Positions 25,166-37,620 of a stretch of 64,000 bases of DNA are shown piece after piece (the stretch's first letter is position 1; each line of letters opens with the position of its first letter). The DNA comes from Isoperla grammatica (taxonomy: Eukaryota > Arthropoda > Insecta > Plecoptera > Perlodidae). The notes below the pieces were generated by a model. It was not told where the DNA came from. It saw only the letters and a list, made by a program, of their open reading frames with translations, and searched no databases. Made by a program: the position numbers and the translations under genes. The DNA lies in contig OX246741.1 of the NCBI GenBank assembly GCA_945910005.1, positions 45,433,740 through 45,497,739 on the forward strand, written 5' to 3'.

Positions 25166-28100
25166 GTTTAATGACAACTGTGTTGTGGTCCTCTTGTTTG
25201 TTGTCCACTGTGTGGCCGCCTTTTTTGATGTCAACTGTGTGGTGGCCGCCTTGTTTGATGTCAACTGTGTGGCCGCCTTTTTTGATGTCAACTGTGTGGT
25301 GGCCGCATTGTTTGATGTCAACTTTGTGGCCGCCTTTTTTGAAGTCATCTGTGTGGTGGCCGCATTGTTTGATGTCAACTTTGTGGCCGCCTTTTTTGAT
25401 GTCAACTGTGTGGTGGCCGCCTTGTTTGATGTCAACTGTGTGGCCACCTTTTTTGATGTCAACTGTGTGGTGGCCGCATTGTTTGATGTCAACTTTGTGG
25501 GCGCCTTTTTTGATGTCAACTGTGTGGTGGCCGCCTTGTTTGACGACAACTGTGTGGCCGCCTTTTTTGTTGTCAACTGTGTTGTGGTCCTCTTTTTTGA
25601 TGTCAACTGTATGGTGGCCGCCTTGTCTGATGACAACTGTGTGGTGGCCGCATTGTTTGATGTAAACTTTGTGGCCGCCTTTTTTGATGTCAACTGTGTT
25701 GTGGCCGCCTTGTTTGATGTCAACTGTGTTGTGGCCACCTTGATTGATGACAACTGTGTTGTGGCCGCATTGTTTGATGTCAACTGTGTTGTGGCCGCCT
25801 TGTTTGATGTCAACTGTGTTGTGGCAACCTTGTTTGATGACAACTGTGTTGTGGCCGCATTGTTTGATACCAACTGTGTTGTGGCCACCATGTTAGATGA
25901 CAACTGTGTTGTGGCCGCCATGTTAGATGACAACTGTGTTGTGGCCGCCATGTTAGATGACAACTGTGTTGTGGCCGCCATGTTAGATGACAACTGTGTT
26001 GTGGCCGCCATGTTAGATGATAACTGTGTTGAAGCCGCCATGTTAGATGACAACTGTGTGGTGGCCGCCTTGTTTGATGTCAACTGTGTGGCCGCCTTTT
26101 TTGATGTCAACTGTGTTGTGGTCGCCATGTTATATGACAACTGTGTTGTGGCCGCCTTGTTTGATGTCAACTGTGTGGCCGCCTTTTTTGATGTCAACTG
26201 TTTTGTGGCCGCCATGTTAGATGACAACTGTGTGGTGGCCACCTTGTTCAATGTCAACTGTGTGGCCGAATTTTTTGATGTCAACTGTGTTGTGGCCACC
26301 TTGTTTGATGTCAACTGCGTTGTGGTCGCCATGTTAGATGACAACTGTGTGGTGGCCGCCTTGTTTGATTTCAACTGTGTGGCCGCCTTGTTTGATGACA
26401 ACTGTGTTGTGGCCGCCTTTTTTGATGTCAACTGTGTTGTGGCCGCCTTTTTTGATGTCAACTGTGTTGTGGCCGCCTTGTTTGATGTCAACTGTGTTGT
26501 GGCCGCCTTGTTTGATGACAACTGTGTTGTGGCCGCCTTGTTTGATGTCAACTGTGTTGTGGCCGCCTTTTCTGATGACAACTGTGTTGTGGCCGCCTTG
26601 TTTGATGTCAACTGTGTTGTGGCCGCCTTGTCTGATGACAACTGTGTTGTGGCCATCTTGTTTAATGTCAACTGTGTTGTGGCCATCTTGTTTGATGTCA
26701 ACTGTGTGGTGGCCGCCATGTTTGATGACAAGTGTGTTGTGGCCGCCTTGTTTGATGTCAACTTTGTGGCCGCCTTGTTTGATGTTAACTTTGTTTTGGC
26801 CGCCTTGTTTGATGTCAACTGTGTTGTGGCCGCCTTGTCTGATGACAACTGTGTTGTGGCCGCCTTGTTTGATGTCAACTGTGTTGTGGCCGCCATGTCT
26901 GATGACAACTGTTTTGTTTCCATCTTGTTTGATGTCAACTGTGTGGTGGCCGCCTTGTTTGATGACAAGTGTGTTGTGGCCGCCATGTTAGATGACAACT
27001 GTGTTGTGGCCGCCATGTTTGATGTCAACTGTGTTGTGGCCGCCTTTTTTGATGTCAACTGTGTTGTGGCCGCCTTGTTTGATGTCAACTGTGTGGCCGC
27101 CTTGTTTGATGACAACTGTGTTGTGGCCGCCTTTTTTGATGTCAACTGTGTTGTGGCCGCCTTTTTTGATGTCAACTGTGTTGTGGCCACCTTGTTTGAT
27201 GTCAACTGTGTTGTGGCCGCCTTGTTTGATGACAACTGTGTTGTGTTTGCCATGTTTGATGACAACTGTGTTGTGGCCGCCTTGTTTGATGTCAACTGTG
27301 TGGTGGCCGCCATGTTTGATGTCAACTTTGTTGTGGCCGCCTTGTTTGATGTCAACTGTGTGGTGGCCGCCATGTTTGATGACAACTGTGTTGTGGCCGC
27401 CTTGTTTGATGTCAACTGTGTGGTGGCCGCCTTGTTTGATGTCAACTGTGTTGTGGCCGCCTTGTTTGATGACAACTGTTTTGTGGCCGCCTTGTTTGAT
27501 GTCAACTGTGTTGTGGCCGCCTTGTTTGATGTCAACCGTGTTGTGGCCGCCTTGTTTGATGACAACTGTGTTGTGGCCGCCATGTCTGATGACAACTGTT
27601 TTGTGGCCATCTTGTTTGATGTCAACTGTGTGGTGGCCGCCTTGTTTGATGACAAGTGTGTTGTGGCCGCCATGTTAGATGACAACTGTGTTGTGTTCGC
27701 CATGTTAGATGACAACTTTGTGGTGGCCGCCATGTTTGATGACAACTGTGTTGTGGCCACCTTGTTTGATGTCAACTTTGTTGTGGCCACCTTGTCTGAT
27801 GACAACTGTTTTGTGGCCGCCTTGTTTGATGTCAACTGTGTTGTGGCTTCCATTTTTGATGTCAACTGTGATGTGGCCACCTTGTCTGATGACAACTGTG
27901 TTGTGGCCGCCTTGTTATATGACAACTGAATGGTGGCCGCCATGTTTGATGACAACTGTGATGTGGCCACCTTGTCTGATGACAACTGTGTTGTGGTCGC
28001 CTTGTTTGATGTCAACTGTGTGGTAGCCGCCTTGTTTGATGACAACTGTGTTGTGGCCGCCATGTTTGATGACAACTGTGTTGTGTTTGCCATGTTTGAT

Positions 28101-30094
28101 GACAACTGTGTGGTGGCCGCCATGTTTGATGTCAACTGTGTTGTGGCCGCCTTGTTTGATGACAACTGTGTTGTGGCCGCCTTATTTGATGTCAACTGTG
28201 TGGTGGCCGCCTTGTTTGATGTCAACTGTGTTGTGGCCGCCTTGTTTGATGACAACTGTGTTGTGGCCGCCTTGTTTGATGACAACTGTGTTGTGGCCGC
28301 CATGTTTGATGTCAACTGTGTTGTGGCCGCCTTGTTTGATGTCAACTGTGTGGTGGCCGCCATGTTTGATGTCAACTGTGTTGTGGCCGCCTTGTTTGAT
28401 GACAACTGTTTTGTGGCCGCCTTGTTTGATGTCAACTGTGTTGTGGCCGCCTTGTTTGATGTCAACCGTGTTGTGGCCGCCTTGTTTGATGACAACTGTG
28501 TTGTGGCCGCCTTGTTTGATGTCAACTGTGTTGTGGCCGCCTTGTTTGATGTCAACTGTGTGGTGGCCGCCATGTTTGATGACAACTGTGTTGTGGCCGC
28601 CTTGTTTGATGTCAACTGTGTGGTGGCCGCCTTGTTTGATGTCAACTGTGTTGTGGCCGCCTTGTTTGATGACAACTGTGTTGTGGCCGCCATGTTTGAT
28701 GACAAGTGTGTTGTGGCCGCCTTGTTTGATGTCAACTGTGTTGTGGCCGCCATGTTTGATGACAACTGTGTTGTGGCCGCCTTGTTGGATGTCAACTGTG
28801 TTGTGGCCGCCTTGTTTGATGACAAGTGTGTTGTGGCCGCCTTGTTTGATGACAACTGTGTTGTGGCCGCCATGTTTGATGACAACTGTGTTGTGGCCGC
28901 CTTGTTTGATGACAAGTGTGTTGTGGCCGCCTTGTTTGATGACAAGTGTGTTGTGGCCGCCTTGTTTGATGACAACTGTGTTGTGGCCGCCTTGTTTGAT
29001 GACAACTGTGTTGTGGCCGCCATGTTTGATGACAACTGTGTTGTGGCCGCCTTGTTGGATGTCAACTGTGTTGTGGCCGCCTTGTTTGATGTCAAATGTG
29101 TTGTGGCCGCCTTGTTTGATAACAACTGTGTTGTGGCCGCCTTGTTTGATGTCAACTGTGTTGTGGCCGCCATGTTTGATGTCATCTGTGTTGTGGCCAC
29201 CTTGTCTGATGACAACTGTGTTGTGGCCACCTTGTTAGACGACAACTGTGTTGTGGCCGCAATGTTTGATGACAACTGTGTTGTGGCCGCCATATTTGAT
29301 GACAACTGTGTTGTGGCCGCCGTGTTTGATGACAACTGTGTGGTGGCCGCCTTGTTTGATGACAACTGTGTTGTGGCCGCCATGTTTAATGACAACTGTG
29401 TGGTGGCCGCCTTGTTTGATGACAACTGTGTTGTGGCCGCCATGATTGATGACAACTGTGTGGTGGCCGCCTTGTTTGATGACAACTGTGTTGTGTTCGC
29501 CATGTTTGATGACAACTGTGTTGTGGCCGCCATGATTGATGACAACTGTGTTGTGGCCGCCATATTTGATGACAACTGTGTTGTGGCCGCCGTGTTTGAT
29601 GACAACTGTGTGGTGGCCGCCTTGTTTGATGACAACTGTGTTGTGGCCGCCATGTTTAATGACAACTGTGTGGTGGCCGCCTTGTTTGATGACAACTGTG
29701 TTGTGGCCGCCATGATTGATGACAACTGTGTTGTGGCCGCCATATTTGATGACAACTGTGTTGTGGCCGCCGTGTTTGATGACAACTGTGTGGTGGCCGC
29801 CTTGTTTGATGACAACTGTGTTGTGGCCGCCATGTTTAATGACAACTGTGTGGTGGCCGCCTTGTTTGATGACAACTGTGTTGTGGCCGCCATGATTGAT
29901 GACAACTGTGTGGTGGCCGCCTTGTTTGATGACAACTGTGTTGTGGCCGCCATGATTGATGACAACTGTGTGGTGGCCGCCTTGTTTGATGACAACTGTG
30001 TTGTGGCCGCCATGATTGATGTCAACTGTGTTGTGGCCGCCTTGTTTGATGCCGGGAGGGGCGAACAACTCTCGCCTCTCGATCTTCCGTCCAT
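25142..30094 (-). other. 1650-codon frame over the 30-bp array, Thr/Ser-rich decapeptides; coding status unknown
   Basis: Read on the minus strand, the array gives about 163 copies of AATTQLSSNK/AATTQLTSNK from an ATG in unique flank at 30094 to a stop in the 62-bp array. The start peptide MDGRSRGESCSPLPASNK has no signal-peptide look. Because unit length is a multiple of three (30 or 27 bp), long frames are expected on both strands. Still, this one has no stop in 4.95 kb, whereas the best plus frame breaks once near 27927. Thr/Ser-rich decapeptides recall mucin-type domains, but nothing else supports a gene. Treat it as a repeat by default. Confidence 0.2.
25166..30050. repeat. 30-bp minisatellite array with 27-bp variants, about 163 units
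   Basis: The consensus combines TTGTGGCCGCCTTGTTTGAT with GTCAACTGTG or GACAACTGTG. In the first 1.5 kb many units lack three bases (TGTGTGGCCGCC), giving 27-bp copies. At 30041 it returns to the GCCGGGAGGGGCGAAC motif of the 62-bp unit, so this array sits inside, and arose from, the 62-bp array. Near 29280-30000 multi-unit blocks recur: the CATATTTGATGAC unit is at about 29291, 29561 and 29741. Confidence 0.96.
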
Positions 30095-31754
30095 CCCTGC
30101 GGCTGCTGTCTGTAACCAGGGTGCATTGCGGTTAGTCTGTGCTACTCACCATTGCTCTTATATGTTATAATACAGCACATGCTCAGCTGGGCATGTTGTA
30201 GGTTATGTACCATACCTAAGATGTTAAACTTACATACCCAATTTGTTTTATAACTTTTTTTAGTCCAGCCCACTTTTTCCAATACTTGGCTTTGCCATAA
30301 AATTGGTTATTATATGTTTAAGGGTTGGAATTTTTGTCGGGTTTAGTTTATTTGTTAATTTTTAAAGTCATTTGTATAAATGCACACTTCAAAACGATTT
30401 TCCGAAAAATGTCTTTAATATTCATTGATAATATAGATAGCAGACAGGCATAATAATAATATAGGTAGGTATGTCACAAGATTGGCTATAAAGGTTCTGA
30501 CTATTGTTATATAAACGTGGGTTATAACCAGCAAGGTAAAGAAGACACAATTTTCATTTGTAAAAACACGTCCATCCAAGAAAATGTAACAGAATTTTCA
30601 AAGTCGCCGACGAGAATGTCTCACTCAGCAATTGATTCAAACGCTGATGATTAGGTTGTTGCGCATCCACCCTATTCACTATTCATTTTTTGGTAATTAG
30701 TATTATTATCATATGTTTTTCTTATCATTTCATTATTTCATTTACTTTTATACTTGTGTGTACCACGAACATTGCCCATCATTACCAATGTGAAACCGAT
30801 ATCTCACACGTGCACATTCGATACAATAACGCACTGTTCTCCAAAACTGAACTCGCTGACCGATACAACAAAGGGTGGCCTTGGCAGGACTTCGCCACGC
30901 GCGAACTGATGTCACAATACATGAGGCGCGCGCATCCAGTAACATTCCACTGTACGCATCTTCTGAACACACACAAAGGAAGGCATCACCACTCGAACAC
31001 TCTTCCTCGACCGCATCAGACGTACTAGTTTTTCGTTCCTCAGCGAACAAAGGGAATGGCTAGGTCAACTACATCATACATCAGCGAGACCTAAGCCTCC
31101 CTTTCCGACTTCAACAACAGCTTCATAGACACCACCCAGACACCAATCAACATGTCTTCGCACCGAGTAGCTGCCGAGTAACAATGGGGGACGCTTCATT
31201 GTTCCGGGACTACTAGTCGTCAACACCGTCAACCACCGTCAACCGTCAACAACCGTAACGTATAACATGCGTGTGCACATAAACTCACTTAAGGCCTAAA
31301 ACATCAAAAAGAGCTCTTGAACATTTCAATCACATTTCAATACTTCGCATATTTTGTTCATTGTTTGTCATTGTTTATGTAGCCTACAATACACAAGTGC
31401 ATTTAACCTTATATCATGTGTTACATTTAACCTTAGTTCCTGAAGGTCATTCACTCTCATTCAGCACCCTCCTTTTTACTTTTTGGATTTTTATTTCACC
31501 TTTTTGGTTACATTAATTAATAAATTCATTCTGCTGACTTGAGCTAGTCAAATTACTTCAAGTATGGGTTGGCGGCCTGAGCCCACTTGTCTGTAATGCT
31601 ACAAGGTGAACTAACAAAATAAAAATTCTCACAGAAAATTGAAACTCAAATCGATGGCTTGTAGATTACTGACTATTCTCGATCGCAAAACTTCGATACG
31701 ACCCTAGCGGACAAAATTGTCCCTGAGCTGACGGGTCTAGCGCTCTGTCAACAA
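30051..31754. other. Intergenic DNA, no supported gene
   Basis: Several overlapping small frames occur at 30690-31063 on both strands with no recognisable motif. 31195-31260 has a short run of GTCAACAACCGT-like words. Confidence 0.3.
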
Positions 31755-32288
31755 ATTCTCGCACACCACACGGTACTTATTTCGTTCTAGCTGTTATACT
31801 ATTCGTTTTGAAGGAAAAACTTAGAGGAAAGCGAATTAGTTTATATGCCAATAGTCATCATGAAGGTTATTTCAAAATTATAGACCAAGTAATTTACTTG
31901 TTATAACAATGCACGCGAAGAATCGGGAAATGAGCAAAATTCTGATTGTTCTCTAAACTTCAATTGCCGAAAAACTAATGATCGGATTTTTGGGCAGTTT
32001 CTATCTAGAAATTTTGTTTGTTTATCATCTCTTACTATTGATACTTATTCCTTATGATCTCTGGTCCAAATCCGATCATTAGTTTTTCGAAAATTTAAGT
32101 TGATAAATTCTTAAGAAGTATGCTCATTTGCCGATGCTTTGCGTAAATTGTTATAACACGTAAACTGCTGGGTCTATAATTTTAAAATAACCCTTATGAT
32201 GACTAAAGCCATATAAACTAAACACGCTTAGCCATAATTTTTACTTCAAAATGAATAGTATAAAAGCTAGAACGAGATAAGTGATCAA
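31755..32288. mobile_element. Foldback element, copy B, about 530 bp
   Basis: Outer arms: GTTCTAGCTGTTATACTATT on the left against AATAGTATAAAAGCTAGAAC on the right. Inner arms: AAAAACTAATGATCGGATTT against AAATCCGATCATTAGTTTTT. Its ends (GCACACCACACG, ACTTAT) match those of copy A at 9122-9899, so the two are one family. No coding capacity. Confidence 0.8.
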
Positions 32289-33226
32289 CGTTCCAGCGAT
32301 ACCGCCAATGTCACGCTGAGAAGTTAACCCGGCACGGCCTCCATAGTCCAGTGCCTACCCTATACCCCCGCAAAAAAATTGATGTACAGAGAATTTGATT
32401 AATGTTACTGTTACAATGACCAATAAGCATTAAAAATAGCTTGGGTAGACATTTCAATGTTGTGGCGTTTTCAGGTTCAGGGGTGTCCAAATGTGGTACT
32501 GTGAAAACCATAAAAATATTAATTGAGGTATGTTACCAGTTCAAATAATTAACTATTTTTATTAGGATGTACTCTTTAATACGTAAGCGACCAAATAAAA
32601 CGATTTTTTATTTTCAGGGTTACACAAACCAGTTATTTGTACATGTTTTGTTTTTATTTCGAGCACAAAATGTATATAGTTTGGCCGCTCTGTAACCCCC
32701 CACCCCTCAAATAATGTAAGGTCTAAAAGTGGTTTCTATTACTTTTATATATGTACTTTCGATTTTCACTTGTTAGCCAACATGGTTTTGCGGGTGCATC
32801 TATCAGGGTTGTCCAAATGTGCCACCATACAAATCAATATTAATATTATATGCAATTCTTGAGAATAAATTAGAATGGTTGTAAGTATATGACCTCAAGC
32901 ACCTAAAATGCTTGATAACATGAATTTTGTGTTTTTTTTAGGGGTGAGAAAAACGTTCTATATACATTTTATGTGAATGTTTTAGGCGTCGGCTTAAATT
33001 AATTTACACTCATTTTGCTTACATGAATACTGTTAACACATATATAGGTATTTATTTTTAAACAGTTCATATTGCTGCTTTTGTAACATTCGATTTTGCC
33101 CATCCATTCGCAAAAACGAGCCCCTCTTAGTATTTTCAGCTTCATTGAGTACTGAAGAACTTGCTGCAAAAATAAGATCACACAGCGCTGTCCGTACAGC
33201 AGGCCTTACCTTGAGACAAGCAATGC

Positions 33227-33420
33227 AGAATTGATTGATTAATGGGGCTTAACGTCTCATATTTGTGCAACTATGGCTAATCGAGACGATGAGCAGGTGA
33301 TAATGAAGATGAGAAAGATGACGATGAAGAAAACAGCCACATCCGAATCAGATCCATTGTACGTCGCGTGGGTCGTCAAACGGAAGTCCAGCAAGGGAGG
33401 GCAGGGCCAAGTGGGAGGAG
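33227..33420 (-). mobile_element. SINE remnant, (AATC)n-tailed family
   Basis: On the minus strand the end is GACGTTAAGCCCCATTAATC followed by AATC, preceded by TCTCGATTAGCCATAGTTGC. The same tail is in the insertion at 48370-48441 and at 57550-57735. The upstream body is diverged and the left boundary is uncertain. Confidence 0.65.
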
Positions 33421-33546
33421 AAATATTCAGTGGGACAGTGGGGGGGGGGGGGGGGGCTGAAGGGGGGGGGGGTCTCCTTTCTTCGCCTCTTACGACTAGC
33501 AGAGTCACTCTGGGCCTATTCTTCCCCGGGCCCAGGTGGAACAGCA

Positions 33547-34233
33547 ATGCAGAAAGTAGATTTTAATCTCCGAGATAAATTTACCGATGCTGCAGAACTG
33601 CAACATTCATGGGATCCAACTACAATGCCCGATGTTCCCTATCATTCTTTTCATCAGTATTTGATATCAGTAAGTCAAAATTGTTACACATTTCTCCATC
33701 GGAAAATTCGAATACTGATAAAGATCAAGACGATTTCGGTGATGGCTGCTCTGAAAGAACTAATGGGATGAAACGTAAGGCTGTAAAGCTTTCCTGTCTC
33801 TTTCACATGATGTTTTATGAACTACATAATGGGTCAAAAAGAACTCCTCTTCACATAATGACAGTTCACAGTGTTTATGACAAATGCAAATGCAAAGAGT
33901 TAATCACATCTATGAACCGAATCGGTGTATCTACTAGCTACAATGATGTGTTGAGAAATAGGACCTTATTGGTAGCTTATGCATTGAATAGCTGTGAAGA
34001 TAAAAGCACACCTATACCTAGACACTAATAATACAGGCTTTACTATTGGAGCCTTTGACAACTTTGACTTTGAAGATAACTCTTCATTGTCTGGCACAAG
34101 TGGCACTTATCATACTGCAATGGTATTATTCCAAGAAATTTCTAGAGACGTTCCACCTGGGAAACCAAATGTTTCAGCATCACAACTGAAAAAGAGTAGT
34201 TGCAATCTAACATCAAGACTACCTTGCCAATAG
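33547..34233 (+). pseudogene. Decayed ORF in the core of the long-TIR element
   Basis: The frame opens MQKVDFNLRDKFTDAAELQH at 33547, moves to a second frame near 33645 (SSVFDISKSKLLHI through ELITSMNRIGVSTSYNDVL), and shifts again near 34020 (TGFTIGAFDNFDFEDNSSLS, GTYHTAMVLFQE), ending at 34233. The pattern HSW..TMP, CKELI..MNR.G...SY.D, then AFDNFD and LSG...H.....LFQ is one I associate with large uncharacterised proteins repeated in invertebrate genomes, probably of transposon origin. I cannot name the family. At least two frameshifts make it non-functional. Its position between two long inverted arms suggests it descends from the element's own protein or from captured DNA. Confidence 0.5.
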
Positions 34234-34247
34234 ACCATGGGCCAGCT

Positions 34248-34276
34248 AAAAGAACCCCCCCCCCCCCCCCCCCCCC
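34248..34276. repeat. Poly(C) run
   Basis: About 25 consecutive C, followed by ACCACCACC. Prone to assembly error. G-rich counterparts lie near 33440-33475. Confidence 0.9.
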
Positions 34277-34888
34277 CCACCACCACCCGGTGCGGAAGGT
34301 TTGAAAGTGGTTTTGTGTACCTCTTAATATTATATTTTGATTTTCACTTGTTAGTCAACACAACTTTGGTGGAACAGCCAACCAGGGGTGTCCAAAGATT
34401 TTGGTCTAAACAATACAAATATTAATTGTGAGTCTTGTAGTAAGAAATTAGTTAGTTTTACGTGCGGTTATAATTATGTATATCATTTTGTCTTATTTTC
34501 AAAAATTATTTGACACCCAATTGCCAATTGGCTATTCTTCGGAGATATCACCTTGTGTCTTTTTGGACATCATAAAATTGTTTAGTCACAAATGTCGTTT
34601 GCGACCACTCTAATAAAAGGTCTTGATCAGTACATTACGAATAAGTAATTTGTATACATGTTAATTGTACATTTTCAGGGGTAATCACGCTTTAAACGTC
34701 AAAATCCTTCTTCGGTCGCTATTTTTTTGCACTATTAGCTAATAAGGGTGAGAAGTTTCCATTTTTTTTTTTTAGCTTTTAAATATCCGTTTGTGTATTA
34801 ACATTGTTTGTAATACGTGATTTCCAATTTCCATAGAATAATGTCCATTTTAGGTTATTGTTTTAATTTTTAATTTAATTTTTTTACA

Positions 34889-35055
34889 TTAAGGCTGGTC
34901 CACACAGATTTTTAAGACATAATGCCACAATGAAAACAACGTCTTAAAACTAAAACTTTGTGAACGCCAGTACGTGTTTCCTATGATCCAACTTTACGAC
35001 TACGGGTTAAACCTTAAATCGTATGTCTTAAAAATCTGTGTGGACCAGCCATTAA
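34889..35055. mobile_element. piggyBac-type MITE, copy 2 (inverted relative to copy 1)
   Basis: TTAAGGCTGGTCCACACAGA at the left and CTGTGTGGACCAGCC-ATTAA at the right. The interior (GAACGCCAGTACGTGTTTCC) is the reverse complement of the interior at 22989-23184. Inserted inside the long-TIR element, so younger than it. Confidence 0.8.
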
Positions 35056-36764
35056 TTAACGTCGTTAAAAGAGAATCACGCTTATTTAAGGATTGTGGAG
35101 CCTTTATGATACAAATGCATGTCACTTAGTTGGTGGAACAGTCGAAGGTCACAAAATAACAAACATACTTCCATACACGCTCAAGAAACGCAATTTATAT
35201 TTTTTTACTATACATTTGAAATGCCACATTTTGACACCCCTGGTGGGTGCATCCACTAAAAACATGTTTTCTTTTGAGTAAAAATGCAAACACAATGTAT
35301 TCAAGTACTCAAACCCGCTTTCATCATCTTCCACAATAAGGGTAATATGAGAGGTTATAGACTGGCCAAACTATATATTATCTACTCTAAGTAAACCCAA
35401 AATTGTATATAGAAAGTTTTGTGCACCCCTTCAATGAAAAAATGTATTTAAAGAAGTATTTTGAATGTTAAATATTATATACATCCAGAAATGTTAATGT
35501 ATTGTCCAGAATCGCAATTAACATCAATATTGCTCCTTATTTCGCCATGTTTGGATACCCCTGGTGGGTGCATCTACCAAACATATGTTGGCTTACAAGC
35601 TTAATCGTAAGACAGTGTACCAAAGTACCCAAAAACAGATCCAACCTTCCGGCATATGGGGAACGGGGGTATACAAATGGGATAAACTCTATATATGTTA
35701 TGCTCAAAGTAAACACATAAAGTATATAAATTATTAAATTATATATATTATATATATATATATCTCTTGAAGTGCCCTAGAATCCTGGTGGCTATAGCCA
35801 CCCCCTGACCTAACTTAAGTTGGAAACAGGAGCCAGATATATATATATATTGTTGTGCAACCTTTTAAATGGGAAAATGTATAATTAATAATTTCAATGT
35901 GTTAAAGGTTACTTACTTCCAAAAATGTTCGTTATATTGTCAAAATCACAATTATCATGTATATTGCTCATTATTTCGACATTTTGGATAGCCCTGGTAA
36001 GTTCACTCACTAAAACCATCTTGGTTTACAAGTAAAAATCAAAAGGTCATGTATCAAAGTATACAAAAACACTTTCAGACCTTCCACCATTGGAGGGGTG
36101 GGGGGTTACAGATGGGGCAAACATGATACATTTTAACCTAAAACATTGACATAAAATGTATATAGAACGTTTTTCTCACCCATTAAAAATACAAAATTCA
36201 TGTTATCAAGCATTTTAGATGCTTGAGGTCATATACTTACAACCATTCTAATTAATTCTCAAGAATTGCATATAATTTAATATTGATTTGTACGGTGGCA
36301 CATTTGGACAACCCTGATAGACGCACCCGCCAAAACCATGTTGGCTTACAAGTGAAAATCTTAAGAACATATATAATAGTAATCGAAACCACTTTTAGAC
36401 CTTACATTATTTAAAGGGGTGGGGGGTTAAAGAGCGGCCTAACTATATACATTTTGTGCTCCAAATAAAAACAAAACATGTATAAATAACTGGTTTGTGT
36501 AACCCTGAAAATAAAAAAATCGTATTATTTGGTCACTTACGTATAAAAGAGTACATCCTAATAAAAATAGTTAATTATTTGAACTGGTAACATACCTCAA
36601 TTAATATTTGTATGGTTTTCACAGTACCACATTTGGACACCCCTGAACCTGAAAACGCCACAACATTGAAATGTCTACCCAAGCTATTTTTAATGCTTAT
36701 TGGTCATTGTAACAGTAACATTAATCAAATTCTCTGTACATCAATTTTTTTGCGGGAGTATAGG

Positions 36765-37379
36765 CCAGGGACAGGACTACCACATTGATAAGTGACGTCA
36801 CTCTCAAACGTCCTTGAGAGTGCGAATAACGTTATAGACAATGCTACGACCAGTATTACCAAGCAAGAAGCAATTGCTGATAACATCATGATATGACTGT
36901 CCAATGAGTGCAAACAGATTATGAACAATGGATCGTGGTGATAATCATGGTTTCCTAATAGATCAGACAGGTTTGGTAGATATCATATACTTATCACTTA
37001 TATAAAACATAAAACATCGTCAAGGTGCGCAAAAATTAAAAATTTCACCTCAAATAGTTAAAGTAATTTGTTTACTGAGCCACCATCTCTCTACTTGACG
37101 TACGTTTATTCCCAGGAGGAGTAAAATATCTATATTAGTCTGTCTAATGCAATGCAATGTATTCTTTTATAACACATATTATTTATTTTGTTGATTCTTG
37201 GTAAGATACTTTGTTATTCACGCCAACATCGCAGTATCAAGGACAGTTACACACGTGCTTCTGGGTCTTAGTAATGGGGTTCCCGTTGGGGCTCCATCGT
37301 GATAATTATCATAACAAAATATTGCTAGTAGAATTATACATATTGGGGTTATTATTAATTATTACTATAATATGAGAAC
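36765..37379. other. Intergenic DNA, no supported feature
   Basis: AT-rich. Frames here are short and featureless. Confidence 0.3.
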
Positions 37380-37620
37380 GGTAACTGATATTTGGCCCCC
37401 ATTTATTTTCTTATTAACTCGAGAAACTAATTAACTTCTGTACCAATTTTTCCACAAAAATAATTGCGTTCAATTAACATCAAGGCTTGTAGATGGTCCA
37501 ATTTCAATTTGATCGGACTCTACATTCGACCGCTATCGTGTTACAGAAAAAGAAAAAAAAAGAAAAAAGGAACTAGTGCCATAATAGTAGAACGGAGGCG
37601 CTCGCTATGCTCGCTTAACA
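37380..37620 (+). repeat. Interspersed repeat, fourth copy
   Basis: TTGCGTTCAATTAACATCAA, GGCTTGTAGATGG, GATCGGACTCTACATTCGAC and GTGCCATAATAGTAGAA align with 4740-5010 and, more loosely, with 2641-2771. Confidence 0.65.

Larger units (their letters stand above)
32359..36764. mobile_element. 4.4-kb long-TIR element with 627-bp arms
   Basis: The left arm 32359-32985 and right arm 36138-36764 are inverted repeats with good identity (for example GCAAAAAAATTGATGTACAG against CTGTACATCAATTTTTTTGC). The arms and inner right part are built from a diverged unit of about 325 bp: a TTTGGACACCCCTG-type word recurs near 35235, 35560, 35985, 36310 and 36640, and inverted near 32490, 32810 and 34390. The core holds a decayed ORF (33547-34233), a SINE, a MITE and homopolymer runs. 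Layout resembles foldback transposons; superfamily unassigned. Confidence 0.75.

Noticed and set aside
25155..30170. Two large plus-strand ORFs of the 30-bp array
   Set aside because: The unit length is a multiple of three and the consensus lacks stops in these frames. They are separated by a stop near 27927 and vary freely at Val/Asp and Leu/Met positions.
33257..33566. Opposing ORFs with Pro-rich and Gly-rich stretches
   Set aside because: They span a SINE remnant and G homopolymer runs; only the frame beginning at 33547 matches a protein-like pattern.
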